A program made the translations under genes and the position numbers. Positions 41,685-52,590 of a DNA stretch of 64,000 nt are shown here, piece after piece (position 1 is the first letter of the stretch; every line of letters begins with the position of its first letter). Source of the DNA: Roseococcus microcysteis (GTDB lineage: Bacteria; Pseudomonadota; Alphaproteobacteria; Acetobacterales; Acetobacteraceae); NCBI RefSeq assembly GCF_014764365.1, contig NZ_CP061718.1, positions 4,046,501-4,110,500 on the forward strand, given 5' to 3'. The notes beneath the pieces were generated by a model. That model ran no database searches. It saw only the letters and a list, made by a program, of their open reading frames with translations, and had not been told where the DNA came from.

Positions 41685-42158
41685 GTGCAGAAGTTCCCGA
41701 TGACCGCTGAGGGGCTGGCCAAGCTGGAAGAGGAACTGCGGCATCTGAAATCCGAGGAGCGCCCGGCCATCATCCGGGCGATCGCGGAGGCGCGGGCCCA
41801 TGGCGACCTCTCGGAGAACGCCGAATACCACGCCGCGCGGGAACGCCAGTCCTTCATCGAGGGCCGCATCGGCGAACTCGAATCCATCATCCCCTCCGTC
41901 GAGGTCATTGACGTCTCCAAGATCACCGGCAACCAGGTGCGCTTCGGCGCCCGCGTCACCATCGTGGACGAGGAGACCGAGAAGGAGACCACCTACCGCA
42001 TCGTCGGCCAGTATGAGGCGGACATGAAGACGGGCTCCATCTCGCTCTCCTCCCCGCTCGCCAAGGCGCTGATGGGCAAGACGGTGGGCGACAGCGTCGA
42101 GGTCCCGGCCCCCGGCGGCGCGCGGGCCGTGGAGATCACGGCCGTCGCCTACAGCTGA
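41685..42158 (+). CDS. greA: Transcription elongation factor GreA
   Basis: 157 residues from a GTG at 41685, chosen because AAGGA (41670-41674) precedes it and the family start is [18 protein letters not shown]. The N-terminal coiled coil carries the acidic tip [20 protein letters not shown], and the C-terminal FKBP-like domain ends [17 protein letters not shown]. It rescues backtracked RNA polymerase by stimulating transcript cleavage. It is 103 bp from carB and 11 bp before the dehydratase gene. Confidence 0.96.
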   Translation: MQKFPMTAEGLAKLEEELRHLKSEERPAIIRAIAEARAHGDLSENAEYHAARERQSFIEGRIGELESIIPSVEVIDVSKITGNQVRFGARVTIVDEETEKETTYRIVGQYEADMKTGSISLSSPLAKALMGKTVGDSVEVPAPGGARAVEITAVAYS

Positions 42159-42169
42159 AGGCGCGCCAC

Positions 42170-43408
42170 ATGTCCGCAGACGCCGCGGTGGCGCTGGGCA
42201 CCAAGCCCGCCGTCACCCTCGCCGACATCCGCGCGGCCGCCGAGCGCATCAAGGGCGCCGTCATCCGCACGCCCACGCTGGAGAACCCGGCGGTCAGCCG
42301 CGCCGCCGGCACGCGGGTGCTGCTGAAGCTGGACAACCTCCAGGCCACCGGCGCCTTCAAGGAGCGGGGGGCGGCCAACCGCCTCGCTCTGCTGACGGCG
42401 CGGGAGAAGGCGGCGGGCGTCATCGCCATGTCGGCCGGCAACCACGCCCAGGCGGTGGCGCGCCACGCGCAGCTGGCCGGCGTGGCCGCCACCATCGTCA
42501 TGCCGCGCTTCACCCCGGCCACCAAGGTGGTCCGCACCGAGTTCTGGGGCGCGCGCGTGGTGCTGTTCGGCGAGAGCCTGGCCGAAGCCGCCTCCCACGC
42601 CCATGAACTTGCGCTGCGCGAGGGGCTGACCTTCATCCACCCCTATGACGACCCGGCCGTGATCGCGGGGCAGGGGACCATGGCGCTGGAAATGCTGGAG
42701 GATGCGCCGCAGATCGAATGCCTCGCCATCCCGGTCGGCGGCGGCGGCCTGTGCTCGGGCGTGGCCACGGCGGTCGCGGAGCTGCGGCCGGGCCTGCCCG
42801 TCTTCGGCGTGGAGGTGGAGGGCTACCCCGCTATGGCACAGCGCCTGGCGGGCCAGCCCGTCGCGGTCGGCGGGCCCACCATCGCGGAAGGCATCGCGGT
42901 GCGCGACGTGGGCGAGAAGGCCGTCGCCATCCTGCGCGGCCTCGGTGTGGAGGTGCTGCTGGTGCCCGAGCGCGCGGTCGAACAGGCGGTCGCCCTGCTG
43001 GCCGAGGGCGCCAAGGTCGTGGCCGAGGGCGCCGGCGCCGTGGGCCTGGCCGCCGTGCTGACCCATCCGGACCGCTTCAAGGGCAGGGTGGTGGGCACCA
43101 CCGTCTGCGGCGGCAATATTGACGCCCGTGCCCTGTCCAACGTGCTGCTGCGGCAATTGCTGCGGGACGGGCGCATCCTGCGCCTGCATTTCGACATCCC
43201 CGACCGGCCGGGCGTGCTGGCCGACATCTCGAAGCGCATCTCCGACGTGGGCGGCAACGTCATCGAGGTGAAGCACCAGCAGCTTTTCGGCGCGCCCACC
43301 GTGCAGAGCACGGAGCTGCACCTGATGGTGGAGGTGCGCGACGCCGCCCAGGGCGATGCCATCATCGCGGCGAGCGAGGCGGGGGGCTATGTGGTCCGGC
43401 GGGGCTGA
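42170..43408 (+). CDS. ilvA: Threonine ammonia-lyase (threonine dehydratase)
   Basis: 412 residues. The PLP lysine is in ATGAFKERGAANRL near residue 66, and PVGGGGLCSGVATAVAEL is the phosphate-binding glycine loop. A C-terminal ACT domain (RILRLHFDIPDRPGVLADISKRISDVGGNVIEV) indicates allosteric control. The single ACT domain and length resemble the TdcB/IlvA-short group. It deaminates threonine to 2-oxobutanoate for isoleucine synthesis or catabolism. It ends just before a strong terminator. Confidence 0.93.
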   Translation: MSADAAVALGTKPAVTLADIRAAAERIKGAVIRTPTLENPAVSRAAGTRVLLKLDNLQATGAFKERGAANRLALLTAREKAAGVIAMSAGNHAQAVARHAQLAGVAATIVMPRFTPATKVVRTEFWGARVVLFGESLAEAASHAHELALREGLTFIHPYDDPAVIAGQGTMALEMLEDAPQIECLAIPVGGGGLCSGVATAVAELRPGLPVFGVEVEGYPAMAQRLAGQPVAVGGPTIAEGIAVRDVGEKAVAILRGLGVEVLLVPERAVEQAVALLAEGAKVVAEGAGAVGLAAVLTHPDRFKGRVVGTTVCGGNIDARALSNVLLRQLLRDGRILRLHFDIPDRPGVLADISKRISDVGGNVIEVKHQQLFGAPTVQSTELHLMVEVRDAAQGDAIIAASEAGGYVVRRG

Positions 43409-43430
43409 AGGCCAGGCCGCCGCCAAATGA

Positions 43431-43456
43431 AAAGGGGCGCCTCTCGGCGCCCCTTT
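43431..43456. terminator. Bidirectional intrinsic terminator between ilvA and the OmpA-like gene
   Basis: An 11-bp perfect stem, AAAGGGGCGCC (43431-43441) with GGCGCCCCTTT (43446-43456), and a TCTC loop. The A run on one side and T run on the other suit termination in both directions, as expected between two convergent genes (stops at 43408 and 43485). Confidence 0.85.
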
Positions 43457-43484
43457 CCGTTTCCGGCAAGGAAAGTCCCGCGCC

Positions 43485-44579
43485 TCAGCGCAGGACGATT
43501 TCCACGCGGCGGTTCTGCGGCTCGCGCACGCCCTGGGCGGTCGGAACGAGCGGACGATCGAAGCCGAAGCCCTGGATCGTGATCTCGTTCCGGTTGATGC
43601 CGCGGCGCACCAGCTCGGCGGCCACCGCCTCGGCGCGACGCACCGACAGACGCTGGTTGTAGGCGGCGGCACCGGTGCGGTCCGCATGGCCCGAGACCTC
43701 GATGCGGGTCGAGGACACGGTGCGGGCGTTGGTGGCGGCCTCCGCGATGATCTGGCGGGCGCGGTCGGTCAGGTCGGCGCGATCCCAGTCGAAGAACACG
43801 AGGAAGGTGCGGGCCGGGGCCGGGGCCGGGGCGGGCGCCGGGGCCACGACCGGCGTGGGCGCCGGCGTGCCGAAGGCATAGCGCAGGCCGAGCAGCACGG
43901 CGTGGTTGTGGTTGTCGCCGCGGAAGCTGCCGCGCGTCTCGACCGCCGTGAAGCGCGCCGAGCGGGCGTCACGCTCGCGGGTGTTCAGGTAGCGGTACTC
44001 GGTGGTCAGCGACAGGCCGGGAACGACGGCGTCCAGACCGACCGCGATGCCCGCGATGCCCTGGAAGGCCAGGCGGCCCGAGCCCTTGATGACCGCGACG
44101 GTCGAGCCGGTGAAGTCACCGCGCACGTCGTCGTAGTCGCTCCACATGAAGCCGAGGCCCGCACCCACATAGGGGTTGATGGAGAAGCCACCCAGGTTCA
44201 CGCCCACGGGGATGTCGTAATAGGCGTTGCCCATCACGCCATACTGGCGGAGCCAGCCCTGCTGCCGGTTGGCGCGCACGCCGCCGGCCGAGATGTGGTC
44301 CACCTGGTTCTCGCGGTAGGCGGCCTCGATCTCGGCGCGGATGCCGTTGCCGAAGGCGTAGCCCGCGTTCAGCACCACCACATGGCCGGTGCGGAAGTCG
44401 ATGCGGCCGCCCACCGGGCCGAAATTGCCATTTTCGCGCGAATGGAAATTCGCACCCACGCCGAGGCCGACATAGAAGCCGCTGGCCGGCTGCGTCTGCA
44501 TCTGCGTCTGCGCGGAGGCGCCGGTCACGGCCAGGGCCATCGCGCCCAGCGTCGCGGCACCGAGGATCGTCTTTTTCAT
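43485..44579 (-). CDS. OmpA-family outer membrane protein
   Basis: 364 residues. A signal peptide (MKKTILGAATLGAMALAVTGASAQ) is followed by an eight-stranded-type beta barrel (alternating aromatic strands such as FYVGLGVGANF, HVVVLNAGYAFGNGIRAEIEAAYRE, TEYRYL, HAVLLGLRYAFG). An Ala-Pro-rich linker (about 240-255) leads to a C-terminal OmpA peptidoglycan-binding domain with FLVFFDWDRADLT, SGHADRTGAAAYNQRLSVRRAEAVAAEL and a final NRRVEIVLR. It anchors the outer membrane to the cell wall. It lies alone between the terminator and its own promoter. Confidence 0.95.
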   Translation of the reverse strand: MKKTILGAATLGAMALAVTGASAQTQMQTQPASGFYVGLGVGANFHSRENGNFGPVGGRIDFRTGHVVVLNAGYAFGNGIRAEIEAAYRENQVDHISAGGVRANRQQGWLRQYGVMGNAYYDIPVGVNLGGFSINPYVGAGLGFMWSDYDDVRGDFTGSTVAVIKGSGRLAFQGIAGIAVGLDAVVPGLSLTTEYRYLNTRERDARSARFTAVETRGSFRGDNHNHAVLLGLRYAFGTPAPTPVVAPAPAPAPAPARTFLVFFDWDRADLTDRARQIIAEAATNARTVSSTRIEVSGHADRTGAAAYNQRLSVRRAEAVAAELVRRGINRNEITIQGFGFDRPLVPTAQGVREPQNRRVEIVLR

Positions 44580-44612
44580 CTACCCGCTCTCCGTTCTTCG
44601 AATCTCAAGGTT

Positions 44613-46355
<1,743 letters not shown>

Positions 46356-46356
<1 letters not shown>

Positions 46357-47249
46357 TGCCGCTCGACTGGGACAAGCTGCGCGTCTTCCACGCCGTCGCC
46401 GAAGCCGGCTCCTTCACCCATGCGGGTGAGACGCTGGCGCTCTCGCAATCCGCCGTGTCGCGGCAGATCCAGGCGCTGGAGGAGGCATTGTCCGTGCCGC
46501 TCTTCCACCGCCATGCGCGGGGCCTGATCCTGACCGAGGCGGGCGAGACGCTGAACCGCACCGTGCGCGAGGTCTTCGCCAAGCTCGCCATGACCGAGGC
46601 GCTGCTGACCGAGGGGCGCGAACGCCCCGCCGGCCGCCTCAAGATCACGACCACCACGGGCTTCGGCGGTTCCTGGCTCGCCCCGCGCCTGCACCGCTTC
46701 CTGGAGGCCTATCCCGAGATCAACGTCTCGGTCGTGCTGGACGACGCGGACCTGGATCTGGCCATGCGCGAGGCCGATGTCGCCATCCGCATGCACGCCC
46801 CCCGCCAGCCCGATCTGATCCAGCGGCATTTGGCCACCTTCGGCTGGAAGGTGGTGGGCAGCCCCGACTACCTGAAGCGCATGGGCATGCCCCAGCGGCC
46901 CGAGGACCTGGACGCGCACCGCCTCATCGTCTGGGGCGACTACCGCCCGCCGGTCGAGGAGATCAACTGGCTGGCCGAGGTCGGCCGCAAGGCGGGGCAG
47001 GGGCGGCGCGGCTCGGTGGAGGTGAACAGCCTCAACGGCATGCTGCGCGCCGTGCAGTCGGGCCTCGGCATCGCCGCCATGCCCGACTACATGGGGCCGG
47101 AACTGGACGGGCTGGTGGCCGTGCTGCCGGAGCTGAAGGCGCCCAAGATCAACGCCTATTTCGTCTATCCGGAGGAGATGCGGGCCTCGAAGCGGGTCTC
47201 GGTCTTCCGGGATTTCCTGGTCACGGAATTGACTCAGGCCCAAGGCTGA
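46356..47249 (+). CDS. LysR family transcriptional regulator linked to trxB
   Basis: 297 residues; its ATG at 46356 overlaps the trxB stop. The N-terminal HTH is WDKLRVFHAVAEAGSFTHAGETLALSQSAVSRQIQALEEALSVPLFHRHARGLILTEAGE. The effector domain lacks further recognisable specificity. Coupling to trxB hints at redox control, but LysR genes usually regulate divergent targets and none is present, so this is inference. Confidence 0.92.
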
Positions 47250-47401
47250 CGGGCATCATGCAGGGGCACCGCAAAATACCCGTCAGGGTTGCATGAATTT
47301 ATGTGCCTCGCGTGACTTTTCTGCGGCAAATCCCTTCGTCCGGCGCATGACTGGCCCGAAGATTTGACGCATCCGCATGACGCGGGAGCGATTACATTGC
47401 C

Positions 47402-47511
47402 GGTATCGGTTGATTGACGCCGATAGGGTCGTTTTCGATCCTTCGTCTCCCAGACGTGAAGCCTCCCTGTATTGACTGCCCGCCGCCCCCCGGGGTGGCG
47501 GGCTTTTTTTT
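47402..47511 (+). ncRNA. Candidate small RNA (about 110 nt)
   Basis: Three short hairpins precede a terminator: TATCGG/CCGATA (47404-47409 / 47420-47425), a weaker hairpin around 47426-47441, and CGTCT/AGACG (47444-47448 / 47452-47456) with a CCC loop. An unpaired CCTCC (47462-47466), complementary to a Shine-Dalgarno sequence, follows before the terminator stem. It lies 150 bp downstream of the LysR stop, so it could instead be that gene's 3' leader-out. No convincing promoter spacing was found (TTGACG at 47364 is too far from TACATT at 47393). No Rfam family is recognised. Confidence 0.4.
47478..47511 (+). terminator. Strong intrinsic terminator
   Basis: A GC stem GCCCGCC (47478-47484) / GGCGGGC (47497-47503), extended inward by further G-C pairs to a tight loop, followed by eight T (47504-47511). 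One of the two clearest intrinsic terminators on the plus strand in this window. Confidence 0.88.
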
Positions 47512-47590
47512 GCACCACGACATGCTCGCGCAGGTTGTGGAATTCACTGTTGTTTTTTCGGTTGGGGAATATCTGGTGGCTCAGCGGCGA

Positions 47591-47620
47591 TTGCGCGCAA
47601 TCCTCGGTGCCCGATATGCT
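47591..47620 (+). promoter_or_regulatory. Candidate promoter of the EAL-domain gene
   Basis: TTGCGC (47591-47596), an 18-bp spacer and TATGCT (47615-47620). Transcription would start near 47627. AGGAGG at 47652-47657 then serves as the ribosome site, but the codon 5 bp later is CTG (47663), making the true start unusual or mis-sequenced. Confidence 0.35.
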
Positions 47621-47683
47621 GGCCACGTCAGCATCGGCCGCAAAAGCGGCCAGGAGGCCCCACTGCCCATCCCGGTCCCCGTC

Positions 47684-49912
47684 GTGCCGGCATCCTGGGC
47701 CGACCTGCTGCTCAGGCCCCTGCTCGCCCTGATCGCCGCCGGCCTGCTTGGCCTCGGCGCATTGACGATGGCCGGCTGGCAGGCGGACGCCCTGGCGCGC
47801 GAGGAGGAGGGGCGGCGTCTCGCCCAGGCCATCCAGTTGCAGGGGCAGGAGACGCTGCGCCTGCTCGAACCCTTCGCCGTCTCGGACGAGGCCGCGCTGA
47901 ACCTCCATGCCGAGCCCGACCCGCGCTGGGCCCAGCGCGAGCTGGCCCGGCATATGGGCCTGCTGCAGCAGGATGTGGCGCTGCTGGTCCGGCCCGACGG
48001 TTTCCTGGAATTGGCGCTGGCGGGGCGCGAGGTGCTGCCGCCTGGCCAGGCCGCGCCCATGCTGGCGCAGTTGGCGCCGGCCATCGCGGCGCTGCGCGGG
48101 CAGCGCAATGCCCACCGGCCCCAGGCCACCACGCTCGGCACCACGCAGGGGCAGGGGCTGCGCCTGCTGCTGACCACGCGGATCTCCGGCCGGCCGGCCC
48201 AGGTGGCGCTGGCCACCATCATCCCCGCCACCCAGATCGGGAACCTGCCACCGCCGCCGCCCCCCATCGTGGTCATGCTGCGCTGGCTGGACAGCCCGGC
48301 CTTCCTGCGCGGCCTGTCCAGCGCCCAGATGCTGGCGGGGCTGCGCGTCGCCCCCGTGCTGGCCGAGGAGGGGCTCGCCACCCTCACCCTGCCTGACGCC
48401 ACCGGCGCGCCGGTCTTGCGCCTCGCCTGGGACGCCCAGCGCCCCGGCGCCGCCCTGCGGAACGATGTGCTGCCCTTCGTCTGGGCCAGCGTGGTGCTGG
48501 TGGGGCTCGCGGCCTTCTGGTCCGCGTGGCGACTGCGCCGCTCCGTCCGGTCCCTGGCCGCGCGTGAGCGCGAGGCCGCCATCGCCGCCCACACCGATGC
48601 GCTGACCGGCCTGCCCAACCGCCGCGCCCTGCTGGCCGAGGCGCCCGCCTTGATCGCCGCGCAGCCCATGCTGCTGATGGTGCTGGATTTCGACCGCTTC
48701 AAGCGTGTGAACATGGGCCTGGGCCACGCCGCCGGGGACCGTCTTCTCGCCGCCACCGCCCAGCGCCTCGGCGAATGGCTGCGCGACACGCAGGAGCAGG
48801 CGCGGTTGTACCGTCTGGAGGGCGACCAGTTCGTCCTGCTGCAGCCCGCGCCCGCCGAGCTGCCGGCCCAGGCCCGCGGCCCGGCGCTGCGCCTCTTCGC
48901 GCGGCTGCGGCGGGCCGTCCGCCAGGCGGTGCTGCTGGAGGGCGGCGAGATCCGGCTCGACGTCTCGGCCGGCATGGTGCTGTCCCCCGCCCATGGCGCC
49001 ACGCTGGACGCGCTGCTGCGCCACGCCGATGCCGCCACCCATGCCGCCAAGCGCGAGGGCCGCGGCCGCGCCCTGATGTTCGAGCCGCGCCTCGACCGCC
49101 AGCACGAGCACCGGCTGGCGCTGGAGGCCGCCCTGCTGCGCGCCCTGCGCGAGGGGCTGCTGCATGTGCATTACCAGCCGCAATTCGACGCCCGCACGGG
49201 CGCGCTGCGCGGGGCCGAGGCGCTGGTGCGCTGGGACGACCCGCGGCTGGGCGCCATCTCGCCCGCCGAATTCATCCCGCTGGCGGAGGAGATGGGCGTG
49301 ATCTCCGACGTGGCGCTGCTGGTGCTGCGCCAGGCGGTGGCCTTGCTGCGCGACCCCGCGATTCCGCGCCTGTCGGTGAACCTCTCGGTCATGCAGCTGC
49401 GCCGCGACGGCTTCCTGGACCAGGCGCTGTCCGTGCTGGCCGAGGCCGGCATCCCCCCCGCGCGCATCGAGTTCGAGGTGACCGAGGGCGTGCTGGTCGA
49501 GGACACGGTGGCGGTGAAGCACCGGCTGGACGCGCTGCGCGCGGCGGGCTTCGCGCTGGCGCTGGATGATTTCGGCACGGGCTTCTCGGCCCTGGCCTAT
49601 CTGCGCCTGTTCCGCTTCGACCGCCTCAAGATAGACCGCAGCTTCATCCGCGACCTGGGCCAGGAGGCCGAGGCGGCCGCGGTGGTGTCCAGCGTGATCA
49701 ACCTGGGCCACGGCCTGGGGCTTGAGGTGGTGGCCGAGGGCGTCGAGGCGCCGGCGCAGTTGGCGGAATTGCGCCGCCTGGGCTGCGACCTGGTGCAGGG
49801 CTACCTGACCGGCGCGCCCATGCCGCCGGGCGCGCTCAAGCTGCTGGCCGCGCGCGCGAGCGAGGCGGGCATGCGCCAGGACCATGCGTTGCGTGACCCT
49901 GCCCCTCTTTGA
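47684..49912 (+). CDS. Membrane-anchored cyclic-di-GMP phosphodiesterase (degenerate GGDEF plus EAL)
   Basis: 742 residues from the GTG at 47684, the first ordinary start after the promoter; the real start may be the CTG at 47663, which sits behind AGGAGG. A membrane helix lies near residues 8-30 and a second near 260-283, flanking a periplasmic sensor region. The GGDEF domain has the signature replaced by EGDQF (about 379-383), so cyclase activity is unlikely. The EAL domain is intact: EALVRW (from about 512), DDFGTGFSAL, KIDRSFI, EVVAEGVE and QGYLTGAPM. Predicted to hydrolyse c-di-GMP under control of a periplasmic signal. Confidence 0.88.
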   Translation: MPASWADLLLRPLLALIAAGLLGLGALTMAGWQADALAREEEGRRLAQAIQLQGQETLRLLEPFAVSDEAALNLHAEPDPRWAQRELARHMGLLQQDVALLVRPDGFLELALAGREVLPPGQAAPMLAQLAPAIAALRGQRNAHRPQATTLGTTQGQGLRLLLTTRISGRPAQVALATIIPATQIGNLPPPPPPIVVMLRWLDSPAFLRGLSSAQMLAGLRVAPVLAEEGLATLTLPDATGAPVLRLAWDAQRPGAALRNDVLPFVWASVVLVGLAAFWSAWRLRRSVRSLAAREREAAIAAHTDALTGLPNRRALLAEAPALIAAQPMLLMVLDFDRFKRVNMGLGHAAGDRLLAATAQRLGEWLRDTQEQARLYRLEGDQFVLLQPAPAELPAQARGPALRLFARLRRAVRQAVLLEGGEIRLDVSAGMVLSPAHGATLDALLRHADAATHAAKREGRGRALMFEPRLDRQHEHRLALEAALLRALREGLLHVHYQPQFDARTGALRGAEALVRWDDPRLGAISPAEFIPLAEEMGVISDVALLVLRQAVALLRDPAIPRLSVNLSVMQLRRDGFLDQALSVLAEAGIPPARIEFEVTEGVLVEDTVAVKHRLDALRAAGFALALDDFGTGFSALAYLRLFRFDRLKIDRSFIRDLGQEAEAAAVVSSVINLGHGLGLEVVAEGVEAPAQLAELRRLGCDLVQGYLTGAPMPPGALKLLAARASEAGMRQDHALRDPAPL

Positions 49913-49936
49913 CATCCCCGCCACGGGTGATAAGGG
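49909..49936 (+). promoter_or_regulatory. Candidate promoter of tRNA-Pro
   Basis: A perfect TTGACA at 49909-49914 overlaps the stop codon of the EAL gene (TGA 49910-49912). TAAGGG at 49931-49936 follows after 16 bp. Transcription would start only a few bases before the tRNA 5' end. Confidence 0.45.
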
Positions 49937-49945
49937 AAGCGCCGT

Positions 49946-50022
49946 CGGAGCGTAGCGCAGCCTGGTAGCGCATCAGTCTGGGGGACTGGGGGTCGTGGGT
50001 TCGAATCCCGCCGCTCCGACCA
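49946..50022 (+). tRNA. tRNA-Pro (anticodon GGG)
   Basis: 77 nt with encoded CCA. The acceptor stem CGGAGCG (49946-49952) pairs with CGCTCCG (50012-50018). The D arm is AGCGCAGCCTGGTAGCGC. The anticodon stem TCAGT/ACTGG encloses the loop CTGGGGG with GGG at positions 34-36. T loop TTCGAAT. It decodes CCC and CCU. Confidence 0.96.
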
Positions 50023-50031
50023 CGCCGCCCC

Positions 50032-50718
50032 TCACCCCAACAGCGCCGGCAGTTCCGACAAATCCCGGATTTCGCGCGCGATGACGCCCGGCAGCCGCTC
50101 CGGCCGCTGGCCCTGGCGGTTGCACCACACCACCTGCATGCCGAAGGCCGCCGCCGCATGCGCGTCCCAGGCATTGGAGGAGAGGAAGGCGATTCGCGCG
50201 GCCGGCAGGCCCAGCCTTTCCTCCACCAGCCGATAGACGCGCGGGTCGGTCTTGTAGGTCCGGACCGCGTCCACCGACAGCACGGCGTCGAACATCGCCG
50301 CCAGCCCCGCATTCTCCACCACCGCCCCCAGCATGTCCGGGGAGCCGTTGGAGAGGATGGCCATGCGCTGCCCGTGCCCGCGCAGCGCGGCCAGCAGCGC
50401 GGGCACCTCGGGGAAGGGGTCGAGCTTCAGATAGAGGCCCATCAGCCGGTCCCGCAGCCCCGGCGTGGCGGCCAGGTCCATCGCGTCCAGCGCGTGGTCC
50501 AGCGCCTCGCCCGTCACCTGCCAGAAGGGGGCATAGAGGCCCTGCATGCCGCGCAGCCAGGAATATTGCAGCTGCTTGTCGCGCCACAGCGCGGTCAGGG
50601 CCGGGCCGCGCGGCCCCAGCGCATCGGCGCAGGCGGCGGCGGCCGAGGCGAAGTCGAACAACGTGCCATAGGCGTCGAAGACGCAGGCCCGCACATCCTC
50701 CAGCGCGGCGGCGCTCAT
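50032..50718 (-). CDS. Haloacid dehalogenase, type II (L-2-haloacid dehalogenase-like)
   Basis: 228 residues. The HAD nucleophile Asp15 is in ACVFDAYGTLF. The type II markers follow in order: LQYSWLRGMQGLYAPFW (substrate-site Arg), ILSNGS (motif II), the conserved Lys in YKTDPRVY (motif III) and FLSSNAWDAHAAAAFGM (motif IV). This set distinguishes true L-2-haloacid dehalogenases from phosphatases of the superfamily. The enzyme inverts and hydrolyses 2-haloalkanoic acids. The physiological role here is unknown. Confidence 0.9.
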   Translation of the reverse strand: MSAAALEDVRACVFDAYGTLFDFASAAAACADALGPRGPALTALWRDKQLQYSWLRGMQGLYAPFWQVTGEALDHALDAMDLAATPGLRDRLMGLYLKLDPFPEVPALLAALRGHGQRMAILSNGSPDMLGAVVENAGLAAMFDAVLSVDAVRTYKTDPRVYRLVEERLGLPAARIAFLSSNAWDAHAAAAFGMQVVWCNRQGQRPERLPGVIAREIRDLSELPALLG

Positions 50719-50839
50719 GGCCGTGTGCCGAGGGCGGGGCGGGGCGGGCGGGCGGTCATGGCGATCTCCGGCGCGGAGGGCGCAGCTTGCGCCGCGCGGG
50801 AGGGGCGGGGAAGGGAAAAGCGGGCGGGCTGCCTTAATT

Positions 50840-50858
50840 GCGAGTGATTATCAATATC
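50840..50858 (+). promoter_or_regulatory. Fur-box-like site upstream of the periplasmic phosphatase gene
   Basis: GCGAGTGATTATCAATATC matches the E. coli 19-bp Fur consensus (GATAATGATAATCATTATC) at 14 positions, in an otherwise GC-rich interval. It ends 41 bp before the ATG at 50900, a position suited to repression by iron-loaded Fur. Confidence 0.5.
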
Positions 50859-50899
50859 GGTAAACTCCCCCCGGTGCCTTCCGCACCCGGAGACCTGCC

Positions 50900-51529
50900 A
50901 TGCAACGCCGCACCCTCCTGGCGCTGACCCTGTCCGCCCTGCCGGCCCACCTCGCCCTCGCCGCCGACCCGCCCACCGACATCGCGAACCCCCTTCCGCC
51001 CGCGCGCCTGCTGGAGGCGCTGCGCGGCGGCGGCCATGTCATCTACCTCCGCCACGCGCCGACCGAGCGGGAAGGCGCCGACCAGGTCAGCGCCGTCATG
51101 GGCCAGTGCAGCACCCAGCGCGTGCTGGGCGAGGAGGGGTGGCAGCAGGCCCGCGCCCTGGGCGCCGCCTTCCAGCGCCTGGCCATCCCGGTGGGGGAGG
51201 TGGTGAGCAGCCAGTATTGCCGCGCCTGGCAGACCGCCGACCTGGCCTTCGGCCGCCACCGCCAGGATGCCGCGCTGAACTTCGAACCCGCCGAGGAGTA
51301 CAGCGCGGCCCAGCGCGCCGCCATGCGCGACCGGCTGCGCCCGCTGCTCGCGGCCGCGCCGCCCGCCGGGCGCAACACCGTGCTGGTCGGCCATGACGAC
51401 CCCTTCGAGGCCGCGACGGGCATCTACCCCGAGCCGATGGGCGTGGCCTGGGTGGTGCGGCCGGGCGGCGCGGAGGGCTTCACCCTGCTGGGCCAGATCC
51501 GGCCCGGGGATTGGGCCGGGCTGCGCTGA
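50900..51529 (+). CDS. Secreted histidine phosphatase (phosphoglycerate mutase-like) family protein
   Basis: 209 residues. A signal peptide (MQRRTLLALTLSALPAHLALA-AD) sends it to the periplasm. The catalytic RH pair is in VIYLRHAPTERE, a second conserved Arg in SSQYCRAWQTADLAFG and the second His in VLVGHDDPF, as in branch 1 histidine phosphatases. The substrate is unknown. The Fur-box-like site upstream suggests iron-responsive expression. Confidence 0.86.
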   Translation: MQRRTLLALTLSALPAHLALAADPPTDIANPLPPARLLEALRGGGHVIYLRHAPTEREGADQVSAVMGQCSTQRVLGEEGWQQARALGAAFQRLAIPVGEVVSSQYCRAWQTADLAFGRHRQDAALNFEPAEEYSAAQRAAMRDRLRPLLAAAPPAGRNTVLVGHDDPFEAATGIYPEPMGVAWVVRPGGAEGFTLLGQIRPGDWAGLR

Positions 51530-51535
51530 GCTTCG

Positions 51536-52537
<1,002 letters not shown>

Positions 52538-52590
52538 GCGTTGGATATGGGCATCCGGGGTGTGCGCGGAAACCCTTGGGAGGCCACTCG

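Larger units (their letters stand above)
47250..47683. other. 434-bp non-coding interval with candidate sRNA and promoter
   Basis: No gene is supported. The interval is less GC-rich than its surroundings. It contains a structured segment ending in a classic intrinsic terminator (47402-47511) and, further on, a promoter-like pair before the EAL gene. The open frame that runs through the terminator from 47414 is not a plausible protein start. Confidence 0.6.

Noticed and set aside
47414-47521. Upstream extension of the EAL protein through the poly-T terminator
   Set aside because: It would translate an intrinsic terminator hairpin and T tract, has no ribosome site and has poor codon bias.
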